A program made the translations under genes and the position numbers. A DNA stretch of 64,000 bases from SZAS-79 sp965279075 (GTDB lineage: Bacteria; Pseudomonadota; Gammaproteobacteria; Burkholderiales; SG8-39): NCBI GenBank assembly GCA_965279075.1, contig CBDIHI010000009.1, positions 1 to 64,000 on the forward strand. The letters are read 5' to 3'. The notes below the pieces were generated by a model, which was given only the letters and a program-made list of their open reading frames with translations, was not told where the DNA came from and searched no databases. Below are positions 50,443 through 58,857 of the stretch, piece by piece; the stretch's first letter is position 1, and every line of letters starts with the position of its first letter.

Positions 50443-52400
50443 TTTCGCCTCTGCTTCGCAAGCGCCGACAGCTTCTCGAGGTTCGCCATCGCATCGGCAT
50501 AACCCGGGTCGATGCGCAGCGCCTGGCTGAATTCCTCGAACGCCTTGTCATACTCCCCCCTGCCAGCAAGCATGGCGCCGAGATTGTTGTGGGCTTCTGC
50601 ATAGTCGGGACTCAACCTCAGCGCCTCCCGGAAATGCGCAATGGCCCTGTCGGATTGCCCCACCGCTGCTTCGGCATTTCCGAGGTTGAGGTGCGCCTTT
50701 ACATATCCGGGCTTCAGCCGCAATGCCTCCCGATAGTGCGCCATGGCCTCACCCAACCGCCCTGCCGCGGCCTGGGCCTTGCCAAGGTTGAGATGCGCCT
50801 CCGCATAGTTAGGCCTGAACCGAAGCGCCGCCCTGTAATGGCCCATGGACTCTTCGGTTCTACCCTTTGCCGCAACCACAAGGCCCAGGTTGTAGTGAGC
50901 TTCGGCGTAATCGGGTCTGATCCTGAGCGCTTCGCGATAGCTCTGGATGGCCCTGTCCAACTGGCCGGCTTCGGACAGCGCGTTCCCGAGACCCATATGC
51001 ACCCGCGCGTTCCCGGGCACCTTGAGGATCGTGTCCTGCCAGAGTCCGACCGCGCTTGCGTAGTCCTTGTTCCTCTGGAAGGTCAGCCCCCCCAGGACCA
51101 CTGCCAGCAGCACTGCGGCAGTCAGGCCCAGCGTCAGCGAGGGGGCCTCTATCCACCCACGGCTCACGGCAGCCCTGCCACCCGCATACACCACCAGCAC
51201 CAGCAGCGCGATCACCCCCGCCAACGGCAGGTACATCCGGTGTTCGAAGATCGGCCCGGAGAAGGCATCGAACAAGGGCACGATGCTCGAGGTAGGCGAC
51301 AGGATCATGAAGAACCACGCCCCCAGGAACGCCCACGGCTTGCGCTTCAGCACGCCCCACAGCGTCGCCCCCGCAAGGAACGCAATCGCCAGCGCCGCCG
51401 GCAGGACCTCCCCCACACCCCCGGGCGCCGGGCGACCGTAGTCCAGCACCAGGGGATGCGGCCACAGCGTCAGGCGCAGGTAGTGCAGGATCGCGCCCGG
51501 TTGCGTCGCCGCGTAGGCCAGCGGCCCCGAATCCACCGGCGCTGCGCCACCCGTGCTGCCCTTGTCGGCGTACAGCCGCACAAGGTCCCCCGTCGAGGTG
51601 ATCAGGTACCCAAGCAGCACCCAGGTCAGCGCCATCCCCGCGTACATCCACCACCGCTTCGACAGCGCCTCCCGGAACGACCCCGCAAGGAAGTAACGGT
51701 CGTACAGCAGCACCACCGCCGGCGCTGTCACCATCACTTCCTTTGCGCTCATCCCCAGCAGGCACGCGGCAATCGCACCGGCGTACCACCCCGCAGGCCG
51801 CGCCGACCCCGCGCCCCGGATCACGCAGTACAGCACCGCGAGGTAGAACAGCCCCACCAGCGACTCGGCCCGCTGCGCGATGTAGGTCACCGACTCCGTC
51901 TGCAGCGGGTGCACCGCCCACAGAAGCGCGATCGCGAACGACAGCGCCACCGCCGCCCCACCGAACCGCTCACGCAGCGCCGGTAGCGACAACGAGCGCC
52001 TCACCACCCCGAACAGGAGCAGCGCGTTGGCCAGGTGGATCGCAAGATTCACCGCGTGGTAGCCCCACACGTTCAACCCGCCCAGCGCGTAATTCACCGC
52101 AAACGACAGGTTCAGCAGCGGCCGGCCCGTACTCGTCATCCCCGGCGGCGGCGACAGCACCGCACCCAGCGGCCACAGCCGGACTATGCTCCCGTTGTTC
52201 TGTATCACCCCGACATCGTCGAAGACAAACACGCAACGGAAACTGTTCGCGTACACAGCAAGTATCGCCACAGCCAAAACCAGAACCGGCCATGAGTCCC
52301 GCCACATCCACGGCATCCCGACCCCGAGGCTTGACTGCATTCCTCCCGTTGGCTGGCTGTGTGCCACGGTCTTGGCGCTATGCTTTTTTCGTGGGGGCAT
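50439..52400 (-). CDS. TMTC-like membrane GT-C glycosyltransferase with TPR tail (array copy 6)
   Basis: 653 residues, ATG start 52400. The N-terminus is different (MPPRKKHSAKTVAHSQPTGGMQSS), and the acidic motif reads FVFDDVGVIQNNGSIVRLWPLG. It carries the 1147-bp homogenised core. Five TPRs follow: RVHMGLGNALSEAGQ, AEAHYNLGLVVAAKGR, AEAHLNLGKAQAAAGR, VKAHLNLGNAEAAVGQ, AEAHNNLGAMLAGRGE. It is separated from copy 7 by 40 bp, one of the few real gaps in the array, so it may have its own ribosome entry. Confidence 0.75.
   Translation of the reverse strand: MPPRKKHSAKTVAHSQPTGGMQSSLGVGMPWMWRDSWPVLVLAVAILAVYANSFRCVFVFDDVGVIQNNGSIVRLWPLGAVLSPPPGMTSTGRPLLNLSFAVNYALGGLNVWGYHAVNLAIHLANALLLFGVVRRSLSLPALRERFGGAAVALSFAIALLWAVHPLQTESVTYIAQRAESLVGLFYLAVLYCVIRGAGSARPAGWYAGAIAACLLGMSAKEVMVTAPAVVLLYDRYFLAGSFREALSKRWWMYAGMALTWVLLGYLITSTGDLVRLYADKGSTGGAAPVDSGPLAYAATQPGAILHYLRLTLWPHPLVLDYGRPAPGGVGEVLPAALAIAFLAGATLWGVLKRKPWAFLGAWFFMILSPTSSIVPLFDAFSGPIFEHRMYLPLAGVIALLVLVVYAGGRAAVSRGWIEAPSLTLGLTAAVLLAVVLGGLTFQRNKDYASAVGLWQDTILKVPGNARVHMGLGNALSEAGQLDRAIQSYREALRIRPDYAEAHYNLGLVVAAKGRTEESMGHYRAALRFRPNYAEAHLNLGKAQAAAGRLGEAMAHYREALRLKPGYVKAHLNLGNAEAAVGQSDRAIAHFREALRLSPDYAEAHNNLGAMLAGRGEYDKAFEEFSQALRIDPGYADAMANLEKLSALAKQRRN
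51016..52162 (-). repeat. 1147-bp duplicated core block, copy B (in array copy 6)
   Basis: Same block as at 49037-50183. Encodes most of the membrane core after the acidic motif, up to the first TPR. Confidence 0.9.
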
Positions 52401-52440
52401 GCGAGACGGATGATTGTGAGTTCAGGGCGACTTGCGAGAA

Positions 52441-54513
52441 TTATCGGGCCGGCTTGCCGCCGAGTTCCGCAAGCCGTTCAAGGTTCTTCCTCGCCTCAAT
52501 AGAATTCGGGTCAATCCTGAGGGCTTCCTTGAATTGGGCGGCAGCCTTCGCGATTTCGCCCCTGCCGAAATAGATGACGCCCAGATTGCTGTGCGGCTCC
52601 GCGAAATCGGGCCTCAAATTCAGCGCTTGCCGATAGTGCCCGACAGCCTCGTCAGTCGCTCCGGCCATGGCAAGCAAGTTTCCCAGATTGTTATGTGCCT
52701 CGGCAAAGTGGGGTTTCAACTTCAGCGCCTCGCGGTAGTGCGTCATCGCTTCGTCGTGCCGACCGGCCGCAGCGAGCGCCACGCCCAGGTTGTTATGTGC
52801 ATCAGCAAATCCCGGCCTCAGCCTGAGCGCCTCCTGGTAATGGCGAACAGCCTCGCCAGTGCGACCCAGCGCGACCAAGGCTACCCCTATATTGCTGTAG
52901 GGCTCCGCGGAATCGGGCTTCAGCTTCAGCGCTTCGCGATAGTGTGCAATTGCCTCTGGCATCAGCCGCATCGCGGTCAACGCCTTCCCGAGGTTGTTGT
53001 GAGCTTCGGCGTAATCGGGTCTGATCCTGAGCGCTTCGCGATAGCTCTCGATGGCCCTGTCCAGCTGGCCGGCTTCGGACAGCGCGTTCCCGAGGCCCAT
53101 ATGCACCCGCGCGTTCCCGGGCACCTTGAGGATCGTGTCCTGCCAGAGTCCGACCGCGCTTGCGTAATCCTTGTTCCTCTGGAAGGTCAGCCCCCCCAGG
53201 ACCACTGCCAGCAGCACTGCGGCAGTCAGGCCCAGCGTCAGCGAGGGGGCCTCTATCCACCCACGGCTCACGGCAGCCCTGCCACCCGCATACACCACCA
53301 GCACCAGCAGCGCGATCACCCCCGCCAACGGCAGGTACATCCGGTGTTCGAAGATCGGCCCGGAGAAGGCATCGAACAAGGGCACGATGCTCGAGGTAGG
53401 CGACAGGATCATGAAGAACCACGCCCCCAGGAACGCCCACGGCTTGCGCTTCAGCACGCCCCACAGCGTCGCCCCCGCAAGGAACGCAATCGCCAGCGCC
53501 GCCGGCAGGACCTCCCCCACACCCCCGGGCGCCGGGCGACCGTAGTCCAGCACCAGGGGATGCGGCCACAGCGTCAGGCGCAGGTAGTGCAGGATCGCGC
53601 CCGGTTGCGTCGCCGCGTAGGCCAGCGGCCCCGAATCCACCGGCGCTGCGCCACCCGTGCTGCCCTTGTCGGCGTACAGCCGCACAAGGTCCCCCGTCGA
53701 GGTGATCAGGTACCCAAGCAGCACCCAGGTCAGCGCCATCCCCGCGTACATCCACCACCGCTTCGACAGCGCCTCCCGGAACGACCCCGCAAGGAAGTAA
53801 CGGTCGTACAGCAGCACCACCGCCGGCGCTGTCACCATCACTTCCTTTGCGCTCATCCCCAGCAGGCACGCGGCAATCGCACCGGCGTACCACCCCGCAG
53901 GCCGCGCCGACCCCGCGCCCCGGATCACGCAGTACAGCACCGCGAGGTAGAACAGCCCCACCAGCGACTCGGCCCGCTGCGCGATGTAGGTCACCGACTC
54001 CGTCTGCAGCGGGTGCACCGCCCACAGAAGCGCGATCGCGAACGACAGCGCCACCGCCGCCCCACCGAACCGCTCACGCAGCGCCGGTAGCGACAACGAG
54101 CGCCTCACCACCCCGAACAGGAGCAGCGCGTTGGCCAGGTGGATCGCAAGATTCACCGCGTGGTAGCCCCACACGTTCAACCCGCCCAGCGCGTAGTTCA
54201 CCGCAAACGACAGGTTCAGCAACGGCCGGCCCGTGCTCGTGATCCCCGGCGGCGGCGACAGCACCGGCCAGAGCGGCCAGAGCCGGACTATGCTCCCGTT
54301 GTTCTGTATCACCCCGACATCGTCGAAGACAAACACACCACGGAAGCTATTCGCGTACACAGCAAGTATCGCTGCAGCGAGTATCACCAACGACAGGGCG
54401 ACACTGTGGTTTCGGAGGTTGTCACCGGCCATCGCCCCGGGCAGGCCGTGGATCCCCTCCTGCCCGGCCCGGCGCCCCTTGCGTCGCGGTGTAGTGCGGC
54501 TCGGACGCTTCAA
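52441..54513 (-). CDS. TMTC-like membrane GT-C glycosyltransferase with TPR tail (array copy 7, first in operon)
   Basis: 690 residues from TTG 54513, or 663 from ATG 54432 (MAGDNLRNHS). The TTG gives a basic N-terminus (KRPSRTTPRRKGRR) like that of its paralogues, has AGGGG upstream and starts 14 bp after the ccmI stop, so I prefer it. Acidic motif FVFDDVGVIQNNGSIVRL. The core differs from copies 5 and 6 by only a few bases. Six TPRs follow; the last two (EAHNNLGNLLAMAGA and EPHSNLGVIYFGRGE) resemble the last two of copy 5. It is co-directional with ccmI, so the array may be transcribed as an extension of ccmEFGHI. Confidence 0.75.
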   Translation of the reverse strand: MKRPSRTTPRRKGRRAGQEGIHGLPGAMAGDNLRNHSVALSLVILAAAILAVYANSFRGVFVFDDVGVIQNNGSIVRLWPLWPVLSPPPGITSTGRPLLNLSFAVNYALGGLNVWGYHAVNLAIHLANALLLFGVVRRSLSLPALRERFGGAAVALSFAIALLWAVHPLQTESVTYIAQRAESLVGLFYLAVLYCVIRGAGSARPAGWYAGAIAACLLGMSAKEVMVTAPAVVLLYDRYFLAGSFREALSKRWWMYAGMALTWVLLGYLITSTGDLVRLYADKGSTGGAAPVDSGPLAYAATQPGAILHYLRLTLWPHPLVLDYGRPAPGGVGEVLPAALAIAFLAGATLWGVLKRKPWAFLGAWFFMILSPTSSIVPLFDAFSGPIFEHRMYLPLAGVIALLVLVVYAGGRAAVSRGWIEAPSLTLGLTAAVLLAVVLGGLTFQRNKDYASAVGLWQDTILKVPGNARVHMGLGNALSEAGQLDRAIESYREALRIRPDYAEAHNNLGKALTAMRLMPEAIAHYREALKLKPDSAEPYSNIGVALVALGRTGEAVRHYQEALRLRPGFADAHNNLGVALAAAGRHDEAMTHYREALKLKPHFAEAHNNLGNLLAMAGATDEAVGHYRQALNLRPDFAEPHSNLGVIYFGRGEIAKAAAQFKEALRIDPNSIEARKNLERLAELGGKPAR
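53120..54266 (-). repeat. 1147-bp duplicated core block, copy C (in array copy 7)
   Basis: Same block with only a few substitutions (for example GTAATCC for GTAGTCC at 53164, and GTGCTCGTGATCC for GTACTCGTCATCC near 54232). Offset from copy B is 2104 bp with no indel. Confidence 0.88.
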
Positions 54514-54527
54514 GACCAGCCCCTGCG

Positions 54528-55799
54528 CTAAGGCACGACGCTGTCGATGGCGATCGCCACGCCCTTGGCGCCGACCTTCACCGGCGAGCTCGTGCCCTGC
54601 AAGTCGCCGCTCTGCGAAATCGCGTTGCCGGATTTCGAAATGCGCGCGCTGACCGTGACTTCTGCAAAGGCGGACAGCTTCAGCTCGGGACTCATCGCAA
54701 GCGCATCGTCCAGCACGAACTCGAGCGGCAGGTCCGACACGCGCTTCCTCAGCACCGCCAGCGGGATGCGCGGCCCGTTCACCGCGCGCGCGACGATGAA
54801 CAGCGTGTCCTGCGCGCCCGCTTTCGCTGCGAGCCCGGGACTCAGCGTGACGCGCCCGCTCACGCTCGCCCCGGCGACCGCCCTGCCCTCCGCAGCCTTT
54901 GGCGTCACAGCCTTGGTTTCCGCCCTGGCCACCGGCTTCACCGCCGCGCCAGACGGGGCCTTGATCCCGCCCAGTTCGCGTGCTTCGGCGATCCCGCCGG
55001 CAATCGACTTCCCCATCTCCGAGTCGGCAGGCAGCAGCGGCAGCAGCTTCTCCCAGTAGGCGAGCGCGCCCGGATAGTCCTTGCGGAAGAACGCCGCCGA
55101 GCCCGCCATCGCCAGCGCCTTGGGATGCACCGGGTCGATCTTCAACGCCGCCGTAACGAGCTCGAGGGCCTTGCCCTCGAGCTTGCGGCCCTGGCTCATT
55201 GCCAATGCGTCGGCATAGTCCGCAAGGAAATCCGCGTCGTCGGTGATGGTCTTTGCCGCCTTCTCGAAAGCCGCCACGGCCTCGGGCATGCGCTGCAGGA
55301 CATAGTAGGACCGCGCTAGCATCATCCAGCCGCGGGGGTCGTCCGGGTTCTTCGCAAGCCGCTCGGCAAGGCGCGCGACCATCTCGTCGACCTCGGCGGA
55401 GGTCACCTGCTGCTCGGCCGGCAGCGCCTCGGGGCGCAGGCCGTCGGGTTGCCCGATCCACAGGTACATCGACAGCGCGACCGCCGGGATCAGGATCGCG
55501 AGCAAGGCGGCCACCGTGCGGCCGCCAGGTGATTCGGCAAACGTTCCGGCCTGCCCGACCTCTCCTTCCTCCAGCACCCTGCGTTCGAGCTCCGCCCTGG
55601 CGCTGGCGTATTTTTCCGCGGATAGCGTCCCCGCGCCGAGGTCGGCCTCGAGCTCGGCAAGCTGGGCCCGCAGGATCGCGAGGTTCGACGCGCCGTTGCC
55701 CGCACCTGCGGGCGACGCGCGGCGGCGCATCAGGGGTACGACGACCCACAGTACGGCCGCCAGCGTCATCAATACCGCAAGGAACACGAAGCCCTTCAT
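54528..55799 (-). CDS. ccmI: Cytochrome c maturation protein CcmI (TPR apocytochrome chaperone)
   Basis: 423 residues. Two N-terminal helices (MKGFVFLAVLMTLAAVLWVVVPLMRRR and VAALLAILIPAVALSMYLWI) flank a cytoplasmic loop with the CcmI-typical LAILRAQLAELEADLGAGTLSAEKYASARAELERR. The periplasmic TPR part runs from PDDPRGWMMLARSYYVLQRMPEAV onwards, and a C-terminal beta domain begins around GRVTLSPGL. It presents apocytochrome to the haem ligase. ATG 55799 overlaps the ccmH stop. The seven TPR membrane-protein genes follow directly in the same direction. Confidence 0.9.
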   Translation of the reverse strand: MKGFVFLAVLMTLAAVLWVVVPLMRRRASPAGAGNGASNLAILRAQLAELEADLGAGTLSAEKYASARAELERRVLEEGEVGQAGTFAESPGGRTVAALLAILIPAVALSMYLWIGQPDGLRPEALPAEQQVTSAEVDEMVARLAERLAKNPDDPRGWMMLARSYYVLQRMPEAVAAFEKAAKTITDDADFLADYADALAMSQGRKLEGKALELVTAALKIDPVHPKALAMAGSAAFFRKDYPGALAYWEKLLPLLPADSEMGKSIAGGIAEARELGGIKAPSGAAVKPVARAETKAVTPKAAEGRAVAGASVSGRVTLSPGLAAKAGAQDTLFIVARAVNGPRIPLAVLRKRVSDLPLEFVLDDALAMSPELKLSAFAEVTVSARISKSGNAISQSGDLQGTSSPVKVGAKGVAIAIDSVVP

Positions 55800-56281
55800 G
55801 CCGCGCCTTTGCCCGTGCCGTCGCCGAGCAGTGCCGCAGCGCGCGCGCGCTCCTCGTCCGTCAGTACCTCGACGGGGCCGGCGCGCTTCGCGCGGCCGCG
55901 CAGGTTGCGCCACAGTGCAAAACCCCCTGCCAGCAGCAGCAGGCCCGGACCGAACCACAACAGCAGCGTAGTGGCCTTCATCGGCGGCTTGTAGAGCACG
56001 AAGTCACCGTAGCGCTGCACCATGAACGAGATGATCTCTGCGTCGCTGCGGCCCTGCGCGATCTGCTCCCGCACCTGGCGGCGCAGGTCCTGCGCGAGCT
56101 CGGCATTGGAATCGGCGATGGTCTGGTTCTGGCAGACGAGGCAGCGCAGGTTCTCCTCGAGTTCGATGGCGCGCTTCTGCATGACTCGGTCGGCGTTGGT
56201 GGGCACCGCGTCGGCCGCCACGGCGAGCACGGGGGCGAACGCCAGCAACAGCGCGCAGAGGCCTTTGGCGAGCGAGCTCAT
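55796..56281 (-). CDS. ccmH: Cytochrome c maturation thiol oxidoreductase CcmH
   Basis: 161-residue periplasmic, membrane-anchored protein. Signal peptide ends near VLAVAADA. The active-site segment is LRCLVCQNQTIADSNAELAQDLR (LRCxxC, near residue 40), which reduces the CXXCH thiols of apocytochromes. A C-terminal helix (TTLLLWFGPGLLLLAGGFALW) follows. Coupled by ATGA overlaps to ccmG upstream and ccmI downstream. Confidence 0.95.
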   Translation of the reverse strand: MSSLAKGLCALLLAFAPVLAVAADAVPTNADRVMQKRAIELEENLRCLVCQNQTIADSNAELAQDLRRQVREQIAQGRSDAEIISFMVQRYGDFVLYKPPMKATTLLLWFGPGLLLLAGGFALWRNLRGRAKRAGPVEVLTDEERARAAALLGDGTGKGAA

Positions 56282-56805
56282 GATTTCTGCAGCTGGCGCA
56301 CGAGCGGCAGGATCTTGCCTTCGAGGGCTTCGCGCGTCACCGGGCCGATCTGCTTGTAGCGGATCACGCCGGCGCGGTCGATCACGAAGGTCTCCGGCAC
56401 GCCGTAGACGCCGTAGTCGATGCCGACGCGCCCGTCCTGGTCCATGACACTCAGCATGTAAGGGTCGCCGAACTGCTTGAGCCAGGCCTTGGCCTCCTGC
56501 GGCTTGTCCTTGTAGTTGAGCCCGACCACCGGCACCACGCGGCTCTTCGCGAGGTCGACCAGCAGCGGATGCTCCTCCCGGCACGACACGCACCACGAGG
56601 CCCAGACGTTAAGCAACCAGACCTGGCCGAGCATGTCCTTCTGCGAGAACTGCATCTCCGGCTGGGCGAGCTGGGCGAGGCTGAACGGCGGCACGGGTTT
56701 GTCCACCAGGGGTGAAGGCACCTCGCGCGGATTCAGCTTCAGACCGACACCGAGGAACACGGCGAGCACGAGGAAGATCCCGAGGGGGAGGACGAAGCGG
56801 TTCAT
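56278..56805 (-). CDS. ccmG: Thiol:disulfide interchange protein CcmG/DsbE
   Basis: 175-residue thioredoxin-fold protein anchored by an N-terminal helix (VLPLGIFLVLAVFLGVGL). The active site is WCVSC in NVWASWCVSCREEHP near residue 75. The cis-Pro region is in YGVYGVPETFVIDRAG. It supplies reductant to CcmH and apocytochrome. The ATG at 56805 overlaps the ccmF stop; the frame is open upstream but that is ccmF DNA. Confidence 0.95.
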   Translation of the reverse strand: MNRFVLPLGIFLVLAVFLGVGLKLNPREVPSPLVDKPVPPFSLAQLAQPEMQFSQKDMLGQVWLLNVWASWCVSCREEHPLLVDLAKSRVVPVVGLNYKDKPQEAKAWLKQFGDPYMLSVMDQDGRVGIDYGVYGVPETFVIDRAGVIRYKQIGPVTREALEGKILPLVRQLQKS

Positions 56806-58838
56806 GCGCCCTGCACTCCCCTGCTTCCCTTCGCGGGCCCCTCGACGCGCACCGTGGCGGGCACCGTGGCGGCGGAGCCGGGCTCCTCCCTCCGCGCCGC
56901 CGGGCGATAGCGGCGGTCGGACAGCGCGAGCAGCCCGCCCAGCGCCATGAGCGCGCAACCACCCCAGATCCACGTGACGAATGGCTTGTAATAGATCCTC
57001 ACGCTCCAGGCCCCGTTCTCGACCGGCTCGCCCAGGGAGACGTAGAGGTCACCGAGGAATCCGGTCTCGATGTCGGCCTCGGTCATCGGCATGTTGCTGA
57101 CGTTGTAGGCGCGCTTCTCCGGACGCAGCACGGTGACTTCCTTGCCATCCCGGGAAACACGCACGGTGCCGCGCGAGGCGCGGTAGTTGGGGCCCTTGGC
57201 GGCCTGCGCGCCGTCGAAGCGGAACGTATAACCGCCTACGGTCACCGTGTCGCCCACCGCCATGCGCACGTCCCGCTCCACCTCGTAACCCTTCACCAGG
57301 GTGACCCCGACGATGAACACCGCCACGCCGAAGTGCGCGAGGAGCATCCCGTAGTATCCGCCCGGCTGCGAGGCGAACTTCGCGCCCAATCCCCCGGGAA
57401 GCCGTGCGAAGCGCTCCCGCAGGTTTACCAGGCCCGCCACGAAGATCCAGAAAGCCAGTGCAAGGCCGAAGCTGACCAGCGCTCGCCACTGCGAGAAATC
57501 CCAGCCGGCCACGGCCAGCGGCACGAGCAGGGCGGAGACCACGCTCACCGCCAGCGCCCAGCGGAGCTTGCGCGCGAGTTCAGGCAGGCTCGCCTCCTTC
57601 CAGCGCGCGATCGGCCCGATCCCCATCAGGAACAGCGCGGGCGTCATGAGCGGGACGAACACCGCCTCGAAATACGGCGGCCCCACCGAGATCTTGCCGA
57701 GGTTGAGCGCGTCGAGGAACAGCGGATAGAGCGTGCCGAGCAGCACGGAGCCGGCCGCCACCACGAGGAAAACGTTGTTGGTGAGCAGCATCGACTCGCG
57801 CGACACCGGCTCGAACGTCCCGCCCAGCCCGACCTTGGGCGCGCGCCACGCAAACAGCGCCAGCGACCCGCCGATCACGATCACGAGGAAGATCAGGATG
57901 AAGATGCCACGCCGCGGGTCGGTGGCGAAGGCGTGAACCGAAGTCAGCACCCCCGAGCGCACGAGGAAGGTGCCGAGCAGGCTCAGGCTGAAAGCGCAGA
58001 TCGCGAGCAGCACGGTCCAGCTGCGGAAGCCCCCGCGCTTTTCGGTCACGGCGAGCGAATGCAGCAGTGCCGTACCGACCAGCCAGGGCATGAAGGAAGC
58101 GTTCTCGACCGGGTCCCAGAACCACCAGCCGCCCCAGCCCAGTTCGTAGTACGCCCAGCCGCTGCCCAGCGCGATGCCGCAGGTGAGGAAACACCAGGCG
58201 AGGATCGTCCAGGGCCGCGACCAGCGCGCCCAGGTGGCGTCGAGCCTGCCGCCCAGCAGGGCGGCGATCGCAAACGCAAACGCAACCGAGAACCCGACGT
58301 AGCCCATGTAGAGCATCGGCGGGTGGATCACCATGCCCGGATCCTGCAGCAGCGGGTTCAGGTCGCGCCCGTCCTCGGCCGCCGGGAGAAGGCGCGCGAA
58401 GGGGTTCGAGGTCAGCAGCAGGAACAGCAGGAAGCCCGTGGACACGAGGCCCATGACGCCGATCACGCGCGCCACCATCTGCTCCGGCAGGTGGCGGCTG
58501 AAGAGCGTCACCGCCGCGGTCCACACCGCCAGCATCAGGACCCACAGCAGCATTGATCCTTCGTGGGAGCCCCAGGTAGCCGCGATGCGGTACTGCAGCG
58601 GCAGCTGGGAATTCGAGTTCGTGGCGACGTTCAGCACGGAGAAGTCGTTGCTTGCGAACGACCAGGCCAGGCATACGAAGGCGATGGCGACGAACACGAA
58701 CTGGCCCTGGGCCGCAGGACGCGCCACGGCCATCCAGGCCGGCACGCCACGCGCGGCCCCTGCGATCGGCAATATCCCCTGGGCGAGCGCGAGCGTCAGG
58801 GCGAGGATGAGGGAAAAGTGTCCGAGTTCGGGAATCAC
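56802..58838 (-). CDS. ccmF: Haem lyase subunit CcmF
   Basis: 678-residue polytopic protein starting at GTG 58838 (MIPELGHFSLILALTLALAQG). The tryptophan-rich haem-handling motif WGGWWFWDPVENASFMPWL is near residue 235, and conserved histidines sit in SHEGSMLLW and MVIHPPMLYMGYVG. A large periplasmic domain precedes the last helix. With CcmH and CcmI it forms the cytochrome c haem ligase. Separated from ccmE by 19 bp. Confidence 0.96.
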   Translation of the reverse strand: MIPELGHFSLILALTLALAQGILPIAGAARGVPAWMAVARPAAQGQFVFVAIAFVCLAWSFASNDFSVLNVATNSNSQLPLQYRIAATWGSHEGSMLLWVLMLAVWTAAVTLFSRHLPEQMVARVIGVMGLVSTGFLLFLLLTSNPFARLLPAAEDGRDLNPLLQDPGMVIHPPMLYMGYVGFSVAFAFAIAALLGGRLDATWARWSRPWTILAWCFLTCGIALGSGWAYYELGWGGWWFWDPVENASFMPWLVGTALLHSLAVTEKRGGFRSWTVLLAICAFSLSLLGTFLVRSGVLTSVHAFATDPRRGIFILIFLVIVIGGSLALFAWRAPKVGLGGTFEPVSRESMLLTNNVFLVVAAGSVLLGTLYPLFLDALNLGKISVGPPYFEAVFVPLMTPALFLMGIGPIARWKEASLPELARKLRWALAVSVVSALLVPLAVAGWDFSQWRALVSFGLALAFWIFVAGLVNLRERFARLPGGLGAKFASQPGGYYGMLLAHFGVAVFIVGVTLVKGYEVERDVRMAVGDTVTVGGYTFRFDGAQAAKGPNYRASRGTVRVSRDGKEVTVLRPEKRAYNVSNMPMTEADIETGFLGDLYVSLGEPVENGAWSVRIYYKPFVTWIWGGCALMALGGLLALSDRRYRPAARREEPGSAATVPATVRVEGPAKGSRGVQGA

Positions 58839-58857
58839 GGGGCCGCCTGGGTCCGGG

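Noticed and set aside
52432..54090. Long plus-strand frames opposite the TPR/TMTC-like genes (also near 48712-50007 and 50589-51986)
   Set aside because: They are antisense to well-supported membrane proteins, are Arg/Gln/His-rich and recur only because the underlying genes are duplicated.
54514..55749. 1102-codon minus frame joining ccmI DNA to array copy 7
   Set aside because: The first 400 or so codons are an out-of-frame reading of ccmI; the true gene starts at 54513 or 54432.
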